This document shows, one piece after another, positions 28,607 to 37,689 of a stretch of 64,000 bases of DNA (positions within the stretch are counted from its first letter, which is position 1; each line of letters starts with the position of its first letter). Under the pieces are notes generated by a model. The model was given only the letters and a program-made list of their open reading frames with translations. It ran no database searches and was not told the DNA's origin. Both the position numbers and the translations under genes were made by a program. Source of the DNA: an uncultured Pelagibacteraceae bacterium (lineage in GTDB: Bacteria > Pseudomonadota > Alphaproteobacteria > Pelagibacterales > Pelagibacteraceae); assembly GCA_902542165.1 (NCBI GenBank), contig CACBTF010000001.1, positions 1 to 64,000 of the forward strand, read 5' to 3'.

Positions 28607-30340
28607 TTAAGTCCTTAATGGTAGAGCAGAATTTAAAACTTTGTTTCTTATAGTGATTAAGTTCATTTTATTTAAAAGATTAGTTACAAAATATATTGTT
28701 TCTGGATCAAGTTGATATGGCTCATCTTCGCCAATTATCTCAACTATTTTAAGTGCTAGAAATGCCTTTTGGTCATTTTCGATTAATTGAAGTAAGTTTT
28801 TTGGTACATCAAATTTTCTCGAAAGTTCATTATATTCAAAATTTGCGGGTAACGAAAAACCATCTTTTATTAATGCATCCGCTAAGGCTAGGTCTTTAGC
28901 AGAAATAAAATATTTTTTATTTTTAATTATTTTTTTGAAAATTTTGTCAATATCTTTTTGAACCTTCTTTTTATTTTCATCCTCAAGAAAATATTTCATT
29001 ATTTTTGATTGGTGCAAAATTTTGTCATTATATTTGACTTTTCCTAAAACAATATCTTCATCTGAAACAATTTTGGCCTTAGCGGTCTCTTTATATTTTT
29101 CTGGTAAATTTTCGACACCAATTTCTTCAATTTTATCACTTAAAAATTTTGAATAAATGTTTATTAATTTTGATTTTTGAAATAAATCTTCAAGTAAAAA
29201 TAGATATTCTATTTTTGTTTCATTTGCCTCAGATAACAAATATTTTTGGTATATAAGAGCTCTTGAGTGGCTTTCATCCAAAGTTTTTAAATTATTTTTT
29301 GCATTTACTAGCATATTTAAATTAAAAGGAATTTGTTTGTAAATTTCAAAAATTTTATTTTTATCTAATTGATCATTGCTGGCTGCTGTTTCTAACTCTT
29401 TCAGCTTTTCTTTGTCAGAGGCATCCTCTAATTTTATTAAATTAGCTGCATTTAAATATTTCCAAATTTCAGGTTTAGTTTTATTGTTTGGCTCATACTT
29501 AAAATTAGAAATAGAAATACTTGAAAGATAAAAATTTAATAAGTTTTTTTCATTTATTTTTTCACTAGTTTTGTCCGTTACACCTAAAAGGAAATTAATT
29601 TTATCGTCATAAAATTTACTAGATTGTTTTTGCTCCCTGAGTAAGTCCAATAAAAGCTGTGCTTCTGGTTTTTTATCATTAAATATAAGGCAATAAATTT
29701 TGAATTTTTCTAAGTATGCATCCTTAATTTTGGCATCAATAAAACTAATTTTTTCACATCCCTCTTTAATGTCTGCGCGCGCGATGTTTTTGTCTACTAA
29801 ATACTGAACAACTTTACTTTTTCCTTCAAATTGATCATTTTGTTTCAAAAAACTCTCTAGTAAGTCATCACGTTCATTTTCTATTAGCCAATTAATTTTT
29901 AATTTAACAAATTCTTTTTCACTCATATCATTTGGTGGATAAGAAAAAGAAAATAAAATCATTTCTAAAATTTCATTTGAGGATTTTGAAAGATTTATTT
30001 TACTAAGTCTTTTCAAGCTAGATCTTAAATCTTCAGCTTTTGTTGTTGACCACATATTTAAATTTAAATCAAAATTAGCTGGCTCATAAATACCATAAAC
30101 TTTTTGATCATTGAGATTTAAGGAGCCGCCTTCTTCAATTTTGATTTTTTCAATTGTTTGTACAGTTTGAGAAGAGTTAGTATTTAAACTCTCATTTGAA
30201 TCTTGTTTTTTTTGATTTTGAATATTCTTGACAGGTTCTTTTTTATTATTCCAAATATCTATTTTTTCCTCAGTTATAGATGAGGTTGAGATCAAAATAA
30301 TTAATAAGCCTAATAAAAAACTAAAGCTTTTTAATTTCAT
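28607..30340 (-). CDS. Large exported protein of unknown function (577 aa)
   Basis: A 577-residue protein with an N-terminal signal-like segment (MKLKSFSFLLGLLIILISTS), then a low-complexity Asn/Gln/Lys/Ser stretch (about 30-62), and a long, helix-rich remainder with many Leu/Lys/Glu. No catalytic motif was recognised. It is probably periplasmic or envelope-bound. A 59-residue membrane protein upstream overlaps it by 20 nt, and def follows 17 nt after its stop. The helical, repeat-free but TPR-like texture is suggestive only. Confidence 0.75.
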   Translation of the reverse strand: MKLKSFSFLLGLLIILISTSSITEEKIDIWNNKKEPVKNIQNQKKQDSNESLNTNSSQTVQTIEKIKIEEGGSLNLNDQKVYGIYEPANFDLNLNMWSTTKAEDLRSSLKRLSKINLSKSSNEILEMILFSFSYPPNDMSEKEFVKLKINWLIENERDDLLESFLKQNDQFEGKSKVVQYLVDKNIARADIKEGCEKISFIDAKIKDAYLEKFKIYCLIFNDKKPEAQLLLDLLREQKQSSKFYDDKINFLLGVTDKTSEKINEKNLLNFYLSSISISNFKYEPNNKTKPEIWKYLNAANLIKLEDASDKEKLKELETAASNDQLDKNKIFEIYKQIPFNLNMLVNAKNNLKTLDESHSRALIYQKYLLSEANETKIEYLFLLEDLFQKSKLINIYSKFLSDKIEEIGVENLPEKYKETAKAKIVSDEDIVLGKVKYNDKILHQSKIMKYFLEDENKKKVQKDIDKIFKKIIKNKKYFISAKDLALADALIKDGFSLPANFEYNELSRKFDVPKNLLQLIENDQKAFLALKIVEIIGEDEPYQLDPETIYFVTNLLNKMNLITIRNKVLNSALPLRT

Positions 30341-30500
30341 TTGTAACGTCTATTTGATATTTATTTTCTGGACTAGGAAAGCTTACTTTTTCTATTAAAA
30401 AGATTACAAAAATTAAAACGACAACTGCTAATATTAATTTAATTAAAATTTTTAATATCGAGCTTCCAAAACTTGGCTGTCTATTGTATTTAAGTTGCAT
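30321..30500 (-). CDS. Small single-span membrane protein (59 aa)
   Basis: A 59-codon frame starting MQLKYNRQPSFGSSILKILI, with one clear hydrophobic helix (about 15-36) and a short outer part containing VSFPSPENKY. It is too short for common ORF cut-offs but lies in the gap before the exported protein, on the same strand, with a 20-nt overlap of coding sequence. That overlap implies coupled translation. Function unknown; it may anchor or chaperone its large neighbour. Confidence 0.65.
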   Translation of the reverse strand: MQLKYNRQPSFGSSILKILIKLILAVVVLIFVIFLIEKVSFPSPENKYQIDVTNEIKKL

Positions 30501-30572
30501 ACTTTGTGAATTGATTTAAACTTAATAAATAAGACATATTTATGAAAAATCAAAATCAAAAAGGATACCAAA

Positions 30573-31088
30573 TTGGGTAAAAATCTAACTTTGACAGGGA
30601 TGATGGGTGTGGGAAAATCAACTATAGGTAAAATTCTAGCTAAAAAGCTCAATTATAACTTTATCGATGTTGATAAACTTATTGAGGCCAAAGAGGGCGC
30701 CTCAATTAATTTAATATTTAAAAATAAAAGTGAGAATTACTTTAGAAAGATTGAAAGAGAAACAACTTTATTAGAACTAAAAAAAAATAATTCTGTCATA
30801 TCTTTAGGTGGTGGAGCATTTATAAACAATACTATTAGAAAAAAGACAAAAAAATTATCTACTAGTTTTTGGTTAGATGTACCCATTGAAGAGTTAATTA
30901 AAAGATTAAAAAAAAACAAACAAAGACCCCTTTTATTTAAAACAAATGCTCATGAAACAATAAAAAGAATTTATTTTGAAAGAAAAAAAATTTATAATGA
31001 GGCAGATCATAGAATAAAATGCAACTCACTTAGATCTGATGAAATAGTTAATATTATATTAAGTTTGTATGAGAAATCAGGAGATTAA
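30573..31088 (+). CDS. aroK: Shikimate kinase
   Basis: Phosphorylates shikimate in aromatic amino-acid synthesis. It is 171 aa. The P-loop is TGMMGVGKSTIGK (8-20), the substrate/nucleotide part is SLGGGAFINN, and FWLDVPIEELIKRL follows. The start is TTG because the frame has no ATG between the upstream stop and the P-loop, and AAGGA lies about 8 nt before it. It overlaps aroB by 20 nt, the usual aroKB pair. Confidence 0.95.
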   Translation: MGKNLTLTGMMGVGKSTIGKILAKKLNYNFIDVDKLIEAKEGASINLIFKNKSENYFRKIERETTLLELKKNNSVISLGGGAFINNTIRKKTKKLSTSFWLDVPIEELIKRLKKNKQRPLLFKTNAHETIKRIYFERKKIYNEADHRIKCNSLRSDEIVNIILSLYEKSGD

Positions 31089-32181
31089 ATTTAAAGGTAA
31101 AAATCATAATTATTCAGTAATGATAGGAAAAAATATCCTTGGTATTTTGCCTAAGAAAGTCAAAATATTATGTCCTAAAACGAAAAATGTAGCTTTAATA
31201 ATAGACAAAAATATACCTGTTAAATTTAAAAAAGAGCTCAAAAAAAAATTAAAAAATTATACTCTTTTATTTCTATCTTTTGAGGCAAGTGAAAAAAATA
31301 AGTCTATAAATAAAGTAAATTATTTTTTGAATGTACTACTATCTAAAAATTTTACTAGGTCGGATTTAATAATTGGAGTAGGTGGCGGAATTACTGGAGA
31401 TGTTGCAGGTTTTGTTGCTAGCATTTTCAAAAGAGGTATAAATTTTATAAATATCCCAACTACTTTGCTTGCCCAAGTAGACGCTGCGATCGGTGGAAAA
31501 ACAGGAGTAAATTCAAATTTTGGAAAAAATCTTATTGGTTCTTTTTATCAACCAAGATTAGTTATTAGTGACACTTTATTTATTAATTCACTATCAAGAA
31601 GAGAAATTATTTGTGGCTATGCTGAAATTTTAAAACATTCAATTATTAAAGATAAAAAATTTTTTATTTGGTTGGAAAAAAATTCTCATTTAGTCCTTGC
31701 AAGGGATCCAAAAAAATTAACTTATGCAATAAAAAGAAGTTGTGAAATTAAAAATTATTTTGTAACTCAGGATTTAAATGAAAAAGGTTTAAGAATGATT
31801 TTAAATTTTGGGCATACTTTTGCCCACGCTATTGAAATTAACAATAATTATTCGAAAAAAATTACCCATGGAGAAGCAGTTTTGTCAGGTATAATTTTAG
31901 CTACTAATCTTTCTGTTATAAGAAAAATCTGCTCAATTAAAATTTTACGTCGTATTAAAAATATTTATATAGAAAATAATTTGGACTACACTTATAAAAA
32001 GTATACAAATCAAAATTCTATAAAAAAACTAATTCCTTTTTTAAAAAATGATAAAAAAAATAACGATGATAAAGTAAATTTCATACTTCTTAAAAATATA
32101 GGCAAAACAGCTTTACCTAATAAAAGTAAAATATCTGTAAGGAACATAAAAAAATTAACTAAAGCTATTTCTCAATACTAA
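31069..32181 (+). CDS. aroB: 3-dehydroquinate synthase
   Basis: Converts DAHP to 3-dehydroquinate, an early step in the shikimate pathway that AroK also serves. It is 370 aa. NAD and substrate motifs: GVGGGITGDVAGFVASIFKR, PTTLLAQVDAAIGGKTGVN, GYAEILKHSIIKD and the metal-binding LNFGHTFAHAIE and HGEAV. It starts inside aroK and ends overlapping the bolA stop by 17 nt on the other strand. Confidence 0.96.
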   Translation: MRNQEIKFKGKNHNYSVMIGKNILGILPKKVKILCPKTKNVALIIDKNIPVKFKKELKKKLKNYTLLFLSFEASEKNKSINKVNYFLNVLLSKNFTRSDLIIGVGGGITGDVAGFVASIFKRGINFINIPTTLLAQVDAAIGGKTGVNSNFGKNLIGSFYQPRLVISDTLFINSLSRREIICGYAEILKHSIIKDKKFFIWLEKNSHLVLARDPKKLTYAIKRSCEIKNYFVTQDLNEKGLRMILNFGHTFAHAIEINNNYSKKITHGEAVLSGIILATNLSVIRKICSIKILRRIKNIYIENNLDYTYKKYTNQNSIKKLIPFLKNDKKNNDDKVNFILLKNIGKTALPNKSKISVRNIKKLTKAISQY

Positions 32182-32422
32182 TTTCTAACGCGTGTATCTT
32201 TGTTTTAAGATCTTCGCTTAGAATTTTCATAATAATTTTTTGAGCAGCAAGCCTTGATAACGAGCTTAAATATAAAGATTTGATCTTAAGATGTATATGA
32301 AATTTTTCTTTTGAATAAAATTTATGCCCTACATGTTTGTGTGAATTATCAACAATTTCTATGTTCTCAGATTTAATCTCTTTATTTAATTTTGCTCTAA
32401 TTTCATCAAAATAATTTTTCAT
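32165..32422 (-). CDS. BolA family protein
   Basis: 85-residue BolA-fold protein with NSHKHVGHKFYSKEKFHIHL (26-45), including the conserved histidines used for Fe-S binding with a monothiol glutaredoxin partner. The end (KTKIHALEISIE) is typical. In Alphaproteobacteria a bolA gene commonly sits divergently beside the dnaJ-like/cobS/cobT set, exactly as here (30-bp gap). No glutaredoxin gene is in view. Confidence 0.92.
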   Translation of the reverse strand: MKNYFDEIRAKLNKEIKSENIEIVDNSHKHVGHKFYSKEKFHIHLKIKSLYLSSLSRLAAQKIIMKILSEDLKTKIHALEISIEK

Positions 32423-32452
32423 TAATTTAATTTTACTATATAGAATTGTTTA

Positions 32453-32968
32453 ATGAAAATTATTTGTGATTGGGAAAATTGTAATGAAACTGGATCTTAT
32501 AAAGCCCCAGTAGAAAAAGATAATAGTAAAAAATATAGGTTGCTATGTTTAAATCATATTAAAATTTTTAATAAAAATTGGAATTATTTTGAAAACATGA
32601 ATGATCAGGAAATAGAATTTTTTATTAAGTCTGATTTAACTTGGCATAAGTCGACAAAAACTTTTGGGTCATCAGATAACTTTTTTAATATACTATGGAA
32701 TAACGCTTTAGATGATAAATTAAATATCTTTAAAAGCTCAAACTTTAGAGATTTTAAAAAAACAAAAGTGTCACAGCAAGATAAAGATGCTCTACAAGTA
32801 ATGGATTTAAATGAAGAGGTAAAATGGGATCAAATTCAATCAAAATTCAAAGAACTTGTAAAAAAGTATCATCCTGATAAAAACCAAGGTAATAAAAAAT
32901 TTGAGGATAAATTAAAAAAAATTACATTGGCTTATAGCCAACTTAAAAAAACTTTAGGAAAAAAATGA
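32453..32968 (+). CDS. J-domain protein with N-terminal Cys motif
   Basis: 171 residues with a C-terminal J domain (about 112-168) showing the diagnostic HPD in [18 protein letters not shown]. The N-terminal half has [15 protein letters not shown], then [15 protein letters not shown], so Cys/His residues could bind zinc. J proteins stimulate DnaK. Here the gene is just before cobS (4-nt ATGA overlap), so it may serve that AAA+ complex rather than general folding. Confidence 0.9.
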   Translation: MKIICDWENCNETGSYKAPVEKDNSKKYRLLCLNHIKIFNKNWNYFENMNDQEIEFFIKSDLTWHKSTKTFGSSDNFFNILWNNALDDKLNIFKSSNFRDFKKTKVSQQDKDALQVMDLNEEVKWDQIQSKFKELVKKYHPDKNQGNKKFEDKLKKITLAYSQLKKTLGKK

Positions 32969-33942
32969 GTTCAGAACAACTTTTACAAAAAACAGATATC
33001 AAACTGTCTGTAAAACAAACTTTTGGTTTTGAGAGTGATATGAAGGTTGGAGCTTTCTCAAAAAAAAATGAATATGTTCCAAAGATAGATCCAGACTATA
33101 AATTTGATAAAGATACTACTTTAGCAATTTTAGCTGGTTTCTCTTTCAACAAAAGAGTTTTAATACAAGGATATCACGGTACAGGTAAATCTACTCACAT
33201 AGAACAAGTGGCTGCGAGACTTAACTGGCCATGTGTTAGAGTTAATTTAGACAGTCACATAAGTAGAATAGATTTAATAGGGAAAGATGCGATTGTTTTG
33301 AAAGATGGAAAACAAATTACTGAATTCAAAGAAGGTATTTTACCTTGGTCAATTCAAAATCCAGTGGCATTAGTTTTCGATGAATATGATGCTGGAAGGC
33401 CTGACGTAATGTTCGTTATTCAAAGAGTTTTAGAAAGTGAAGGAAATTTTACATTATTAGATAAAAACAAAGTTTTACAACAACACGATCTCTTTAGAAT
33501 TTTTGCCACTACAAACACTGTCGGGCTAGGTGATACAACTGGTTTGTATCATGGCACTCAACAAATTAACCAGGGCCAGATGGATAGATGGAATATTGTT
33601 TCAACATTGAATTATTTACCATTTGAAAAAGAATTAGAAATAGTTTTAGCAAAAAACAAAGATTTTAATAATAAAGATGGAAAAGAACTTCTTTCTAATA
33701 TGGTCAAGGTTGCAGATCTAACAAGAAAGGGTTTTATTAACGGTGATATCTCTACCGTTATGAGTCCGCGTACAGTTTTACATTGGGCTGAAAATACAAG
33801 TATATTTAAAGATCAGGGTTATGCTTTTAGAATTACATTTTTAAATAAATGTGATGAATTAGAAAAAAAAATAATTTCTGAATACTACCAAAGATGTTTT
33901 GGTGAGGATCTGCCAGAGTCATCTATTAATATCACTCTATAA
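32965..33942 (+). CDS. cobS: CobS-type AAA+ ATPase
   Basis: 325 residues. AAA+ ATPase similar to the cobaltochelatase subunit CobS. Walker A is GYHGTGKST (69-77), Walker [10 protein letters not shown] near 143, and sensor-like text [19 protein letters not shown] follows. With CobT it forms the MoxR-like motor that in cobalamin makers drives CobN. No cobN or other cobalamin gene is present in this window, so the partner here may differ. It is followed by cobT with only 1 nt between stop and start. Confidence 0.92.
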   Translation: MSSEQLLQKTDIKLSVKQTFGFESDMKVGAFSKKNEYVPKIDPDYKFDKDTTLAILAGFSFNKRVLIQGYHGTGKSTHIEQVAARLNWPCVRVNLDSHISRIDLIGKDAIVLKDGKQITEFKEGILPWSIQNPVALVFDEYDAGRPDVMFVIQRVLESEGNFTLLDKNKVLQQHDLFRIFATTNTVGLGDTTGLYHGTQQINQGQMDRWNIVSTLNYLPFEKELEIVLAKNKDFNNKDGKELLSNMVKVADLTRKGFINGDISTVMSPRTVLHWAENTSIFKDQGYAFRITFLNKCDELEKKIISEYYQRCFGEDLPESSINITL

Positions 33943-33943
33943 A

Positions 33944-35743
33944 GTGGAATCTAAAAAAGAAAAAATAGCTGATTTTAAAGCTGCAATTAGTTCTACAGTT
34001 AGATCACTATCTAACTCAGAAAAAATTGAAGTTTCTTTTGGAAATGATAGATCTAAATCTGGAAGAAATTCAATTAGTCTACCGGAACTGAGCGCTATTA
34101 ATAAAAAATTTAATTTTAATCAGATAAGAGCTATGGCAGATTCAAAATCTTTACGACATAGATTTTCTAATCCTAAAACATTTAAACAATATGAGCCAGA
34201 TGGAAATATATCTAAGCAGTTATATAGAATTTCAGAAAAAATTAGATGTGAAAAAATCGGAACTAACTATTTTAAAGGAGTAAAAAATAATATTGAAACT
34301 TTTTATCAAGAGAGGGTATCTGGCTTAGATCTTAAAAGTAGTGAGGATAAAATTGTTGAGTCCTTTGAAAATTATTTAAGAACAAAATTTCTTGATTTTG
34401 AAAACAACAGTCAAATAGATAAAAAACTTAAATCGTATAAAAAAGATTTGAATGAAAAATTTAAAGATAAGATAGGTCAATTAAATGATCTCACCTTGGA
34501 TCAAAAGAAATTTAACTCCCTTATTTCTGAACTTATTGCAGATATGAATCTTGATGAAAATCTAGATGAAGAAGAAAAGAAAGATGAAGAAAAAAATAAT
34601 GGTGATAAGCAAAATAAACCTGATAATCAGGAAAAACAGGCAAAAGAAAAAGAGGATAAGCAAGAGGAGATGTCTATAGACTCTGGTATACCTGATCTTG
34701 AAAATGAAGCCAAAGAGTCAGATCAAGCTGAGGAAGAAGTTGAAATAGAAAACAGTTCTCAACCTGATTTAAGAAAAAAAGGAAAGAGTGCTTTAGGTGA
34801 TGTAAATTATAAAACCTACACTAGTGAATTTGATGAAATTATTAAAGCAGAAGAATTAGAAAATACTAAAGAACTTTCAAGACTAAGAAAAAATTTAGAC
34901 CAGCAATTATTGCAGCTTAAAAATTTCATCTCTAAACTTGCTAATAAATTACAGAGAAAACTTTTAGCTAAACAAAATAGGTCTTGGAATTTTGATCTCG
35001 AAGAGGGTTTATTAGATACTTCAAAATTACCAAGAATAATTATGGATCCATTTAATTCTTTATCTTTTAAAAAAGAAAAAGATATAGAGTTTAAAGATAC
35101 TTTAGTAACAATTTTAATTGATAACTCGGGCTCAATGAGAGGTAAACCTATATCAGTAGCAGCAATCTGTGCTGACATACTTTCAAGGACATTAGAAAGA
35201 TGCGCGGTCAAAGTTGAAATACTTGGCTTTACTACAAAACATTGGAAAGGAGGATCTTCTAGAGAAAAATGGATGAAAAATGATAAACCAACTTTACCAG
35301 GAAGATTGAATGATCTCAGACACATTATCTATAAATCAGCGGACACGCCTTGGAGACAGGCTAAAAATAATATGGGTCTAATGCTTAAAGAGGGATTATT
35401 AAAAGAAAATATTGATGGTGAAGCACTCAAGTGGGCTTACTACAAAATGAGTAGAAGAAAGGAAGAAAGAAAAATTCTTATGGTTATCTCAGATGGAGCT
35501 CCGGTAGATGACTCTACTTTATCAACGAATACAAGTGACTATCTAGAATCTAATCTAAAAAAAACAGTCAAATGGATTGAGAATAAAACAAACATTGAAT
35601 TATTAGCTATTGGTATTGGTCATGATGTTAAAAGATACTATAATCAAGCTGTAAAAATAACAGATGTTCAAGATTTAGGTGATGTAATGATTAACCAGCT
35701 AACTGACCTATTTGTCGAAAAGAATAAAAAAACAATTCATTAA
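33944..35743 (+). CDS. cobT: CobT-type VWA-domain protein
   Basis: About 599 residues starting at GTG 33944 ([20 protein letters not shown]), 1 nt after the cobS stop; an earlier TTG at 33899 would overlap cobS by 44 bp. The middle has a long Glu/Asp/Lys-rich acidic stretch (about 205-280), as in CobT proteins. The C-terminal von Willebrand A domain has the MIDAS motif DNSGS starting at D393, then [15 protein letters not shown]. It is the second half of a CobS/CobT chelatase or MoxR/VWA chaperone pair. Confidence 0.92.
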   Translation: MESKKEKIADFKAAISSTVRSLSNSEKIEVSFGNDRSKSGRNSISLPELSAINKKFNFNQIRAMADSKSLRHRFSNPKTFKQYEPDGNISKQLYRISEKIRCEKIGTNYFKGVKNNIETFYQERVSGLDLKSSEDKIVESFENYLRTKFLDFENNSQIDKKLKSYKKDLNEKFKDKIGQLNDLTLDQKKFNSLISELIADMNLDENLDEEEKKDEEKNNGDKQNKPDNQEKQAKEKEDKQEEMSIDSGIPDLENEAKESDQAEEEVEIENSSQPDLRKKGKSALGDVNYKTYTSEFDEIIKAEELENTKELSRLRKNLDQQLLQLKNFISKLANKLQRKLLAKQNRSWNFDLEEGLLDTSKLPRIIMDPFNSLSFKKEKDIEFKDTLVTILIDNSGSMRGKPISVAAICADILSRTLERCAVKVEILGFTTKHWKGGSSREKWMKNDKPTLPGRLNDLRHIIYKSADTPWRQAKNNMGLMLKEGLLKENIDGEALKWAYYKMSRRKEERKILMVISDGAPVDDSTLSTNTSDYLESNLKKTVKWIENKTNIELLAIGIGHDVKRYYNQAVKITDVQDLGDVMINQLTDLFVEKNKKTIH

Positions 35744-36315
35744 TTCTTTATTTTCGAAACTGAACTCTCTGAAAAATCTTTTATTTTGTTTATTAATAAT
35801 CTAAATGGAATTAACATTGCCAACGCTATAAATAGCTTAACTGCTAAATCTCCAAAAGCTAGAATCACCCAAGGTATTCCTGTTGCGTAAAATGCAATCG
35901 AAAAAAATAGAAACGTATCAGTTACAGATCCAATTATTGATGATGTGAGAGGAGCTAGATACCATATTTTTTTTCTTAAAAAGTCGAAAATTTGAACATC
36001 TAAGTTTTGAGCTATAAAAAATGCAACTCCGGAACCAATAGCAATTCTTATAGAAATAATGTCTGAGAAATTAGTCGATACAAATAATGTTAAAAGCACT
36101 CCAATTGTAAATCCCACGTAAACAATTTTTCTTGCTACTAATTTTCCATAGGCACGGTTCGCTAAATCTGTAATTAAAAAAGTGATTGGGTAGCTAAAAG
36201 CACCGTAAGTTAAAATTTCATTTAATCCAAAATATTGAATTGGAAATTGAACTAAATAATTTGAAATAACTACAACCAAACCCATTAGAATAGAGAGTTT
36301 GTAAAATAAATTCAT
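35740..36315 (-). CDS. VUT/YhhQ family membrane transporter (queuosine precursor type)
   Basis: 191 residues, about six hydrophobic segments. Typical for the DUF165/VUT family: a first helix ending ISNYLVQFP, then [20 protein letters not shown] and a long middle helix with [16 protein letters not shown]. Relatives import queuosine precursors (preQ0/preQ1) in several bacteria. It converges on cobT with a 4-nt overlap of stop codons and lies 7 nt after rpmB. The exact substrate is inferred from family. Confidence 0.88.
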   Translation of the reverse strand: MNLFYKLSILMGLVVVISNYLVQFPIQYFGLNEILTYGAFSYPITFLITDLANRAYGKLVARKIVYVGFTIGVLLTLFVSTNFSDIISIRIAIGSGVAFFIAQNLDVQIFDFLRKKIWYLAPLTSSIIGSVTDTFLFFSIAFYATGIPWVILAFGDLAVKLFIALAMLIPFRLLINKIKDFSESSVSKIKN

Positions 36316-36322
36316 TTTAGAA

Positions 36323-36601
36323 TTAAGATTTTGCTGAAATAGAAGATTTAATTTTTTTTACTTTTTTTGATAATTTAGTTTTTTTCGCAGATATTAAAAA
36401 TTTATCAAGACCACCTTTGAAATCTACAGTTCTTAATGCAGCGTTGGTCACATTTAATTTAATATCTTTTTTTAAAATATCACTTCTAAAAGTAACTTTT
36501 TTTAAATTGGGAAAAAATCTTCTTTTAGTTTTGTTTTTTGCATGACTAACGTTGTGACCTTTTAAAGGTGATATTCCTGTTAATTCGCATCTTTTAGACA
36601 T
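36323..36601 (-). CDS. rpmB: 50S ribosomal protein L28
   Basis: 92 aa protein starting MSKRCELTGISPLKGHNVSH, the L28 signature, with KTKRRFFPNLKKVTFRSD next. The C-terminal Lys-rich tail is lengthened, as in other Alphaproteobacteria. A good sigma-70 promoter lies just upstream, overlapping the end of pyrD, so it likely has its own transcript. The ribosome-binding site AGGA is 8-9 nt before the ATG. Confidence 0.97.
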   Translation of the reverse strand: MSKRCELTGISPLKGHNVSHAKNKTKRRFFPNLKKVTFRSDILKKDIKLNVTNAALRTVDFKGGLDKFLISAKKTKLSKKVKKIKSSISAKS

Positions 36602-36617
36602 AACTTTTTCCTGGTGT

Positions 36618-36646
36618 TATATAATTCTTGTATACATTAGGGTCAA
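36618..36646 (-). promoter_or_regulatory. Sigma-70 promoter of rpmB
   Basis: Reading the minus strand: -35 TTGACC (36641-36646), 17-nt spacer, -10 TATATA (36618-36623). Start of transcription would be near 36611, about 10 nt before the rpmB ATG. The -35 box sits over the last codon and stop of pyrD, so expression of the ribosomal gene is separable from pyrD. One of the best promoter matches in the window. Confidence 0.65.
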
Positions 36647-37689
36647 GCGTTAATTCCAACTGCTTCGCTAATGTTTTTAAGATTTTCTTTTTTTAAAATT
36701 GATATTAAGTCTTTTTTAATCTCTTTGACGACACCTGGCCCTTTATAAACCATACCTGTATATAATTGTACCGCATTAGCACCTGCTGTTATTTTTTCAA
36801 AAGCACTTTCTCCAGAATCTACTCCCCCAACTCCTATAATGTTAATCTTCCCCTTGGTTTCTTTATAAAATTTTTTAATTAAATTAGTTGAAATATCTTT
36901 AAGAGGTTGTCCTGATAATCCACCAGTTTCATGTTTTTTAATATCAGAAAGATTATCACGATAACTGTCTGTTGTGTTAGAAATTATTATACCTTGTATT
37001 TTATGACTACTCACTAATTCAACTATTTTACTTATTTCGTTATCATGAATATCTGGTGATATTTTTATAGCTATGGGACAATTGATTTTTTTTTCTTTTA
37101 TAATCTTATTTATTCCAGATAAAAGTTTTCTCATTTGTCCCTGATCATGAAAATCTCTTAAACCTTCGGTGTTCGGTGAGGAGATGTTAATTGTTATATA
37201 TCCAGCATACATTCCTAGTCTTGAAAGGCAAATATAATAATCATCTTCTTTATTTTTTGTTTCTTTATTTGGTCCAATGTTAATTCCTAAAAACCCATCA
37301 GGGTAATTATTTGATATTCTCTTCGATACAGTTTCTGATCCATGATTATTGAAGCCAAGACGATTGATAAGTGCCTGATCTTTCTCTAATCTAAATATTC
37401 TTGGTTTTGGATTTCCCAATTGCTGTTTTGGAGTGACGGTGCCTACCTCGATAAAACCAAAGCCAAATTTAAAAAGAGAATTATAAACTTCAGCACTTTT
37501 ATCAAAACCTGCAGCTAAACCTATTGGATTTGAAATCGTTTTACCTAAAAGATTTGTCTCAAGCATTTCCTCACTTTCAACATTAAAAAAGCTTTTTGGA
37601 AAAATATTTGCCTTTAGTGATTTTATAGCTAAATCGTGTGCTACCTCAGGATCTAACGAAAATATATAAGGTCTTAAAATTGAAAACAT
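36643..37689 (-). CDS. pyrD: Dihydroorotate dehydrogenase (quinone)
   Basis: Oxidises dihydroorotate to orotate with transfer of electrons to ubiquinone at the inner membrane; class 2 enzyme. It is 348 aa. N-terminal helical membrane-association part (1-40), FMN region NPIGLAAGFDKSAEV, and NISSPNTEGLRDFHDQ with the class 2 catalytic serine. The end has GVGGVDSGESAFEKITAGAN. The gene overlaps lysS by one base. Confidence 0.96.
   Translation of the reverse strand: MFSILRPYIFSLDPEVAHDLAIKSLKANIFPKSFFNVESEEMLETNLLGKTISNPIGLAAGFDKSAEVYNSLFKFGFGFIEVGTVTPKQQLGNPKPRIFRLEKDQALINRLGFNNHGSETVSKRISNNYPDGFLGINIGPNKETKNKEDDYYICLSRLGMYAGYITINISSPNTEGLRDFHDQGQMRKLLSGINKIIKEKKINCPIAIKISPDIHDNEISKIVELVSSHKIQGIIISNTTDSYRDNLSDIKKHETGGLSGQPLKDISTNLIKKFYKETKGKINIIGVGGVDSGESAFEKITAGANAVQLYTGMVYKGPGVVKEIKKDLISILKKENLKNISEAVGINA

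Noticed and set aside
30542-30580. 12-codon leader peptide MKNQNQKGYQIG before aroK
   Set aside because: No aromatic-rich or regulatory pattern; one Tyr only, and no attenuator hairpin. Chance is the simpler explanation.
33899-33943. Longer N-terminus for CobT from TTG
   Set aside because: It would overlap cobS by 44 bp; GTG at 33944, 1 nt after the cobS stop, fits better.
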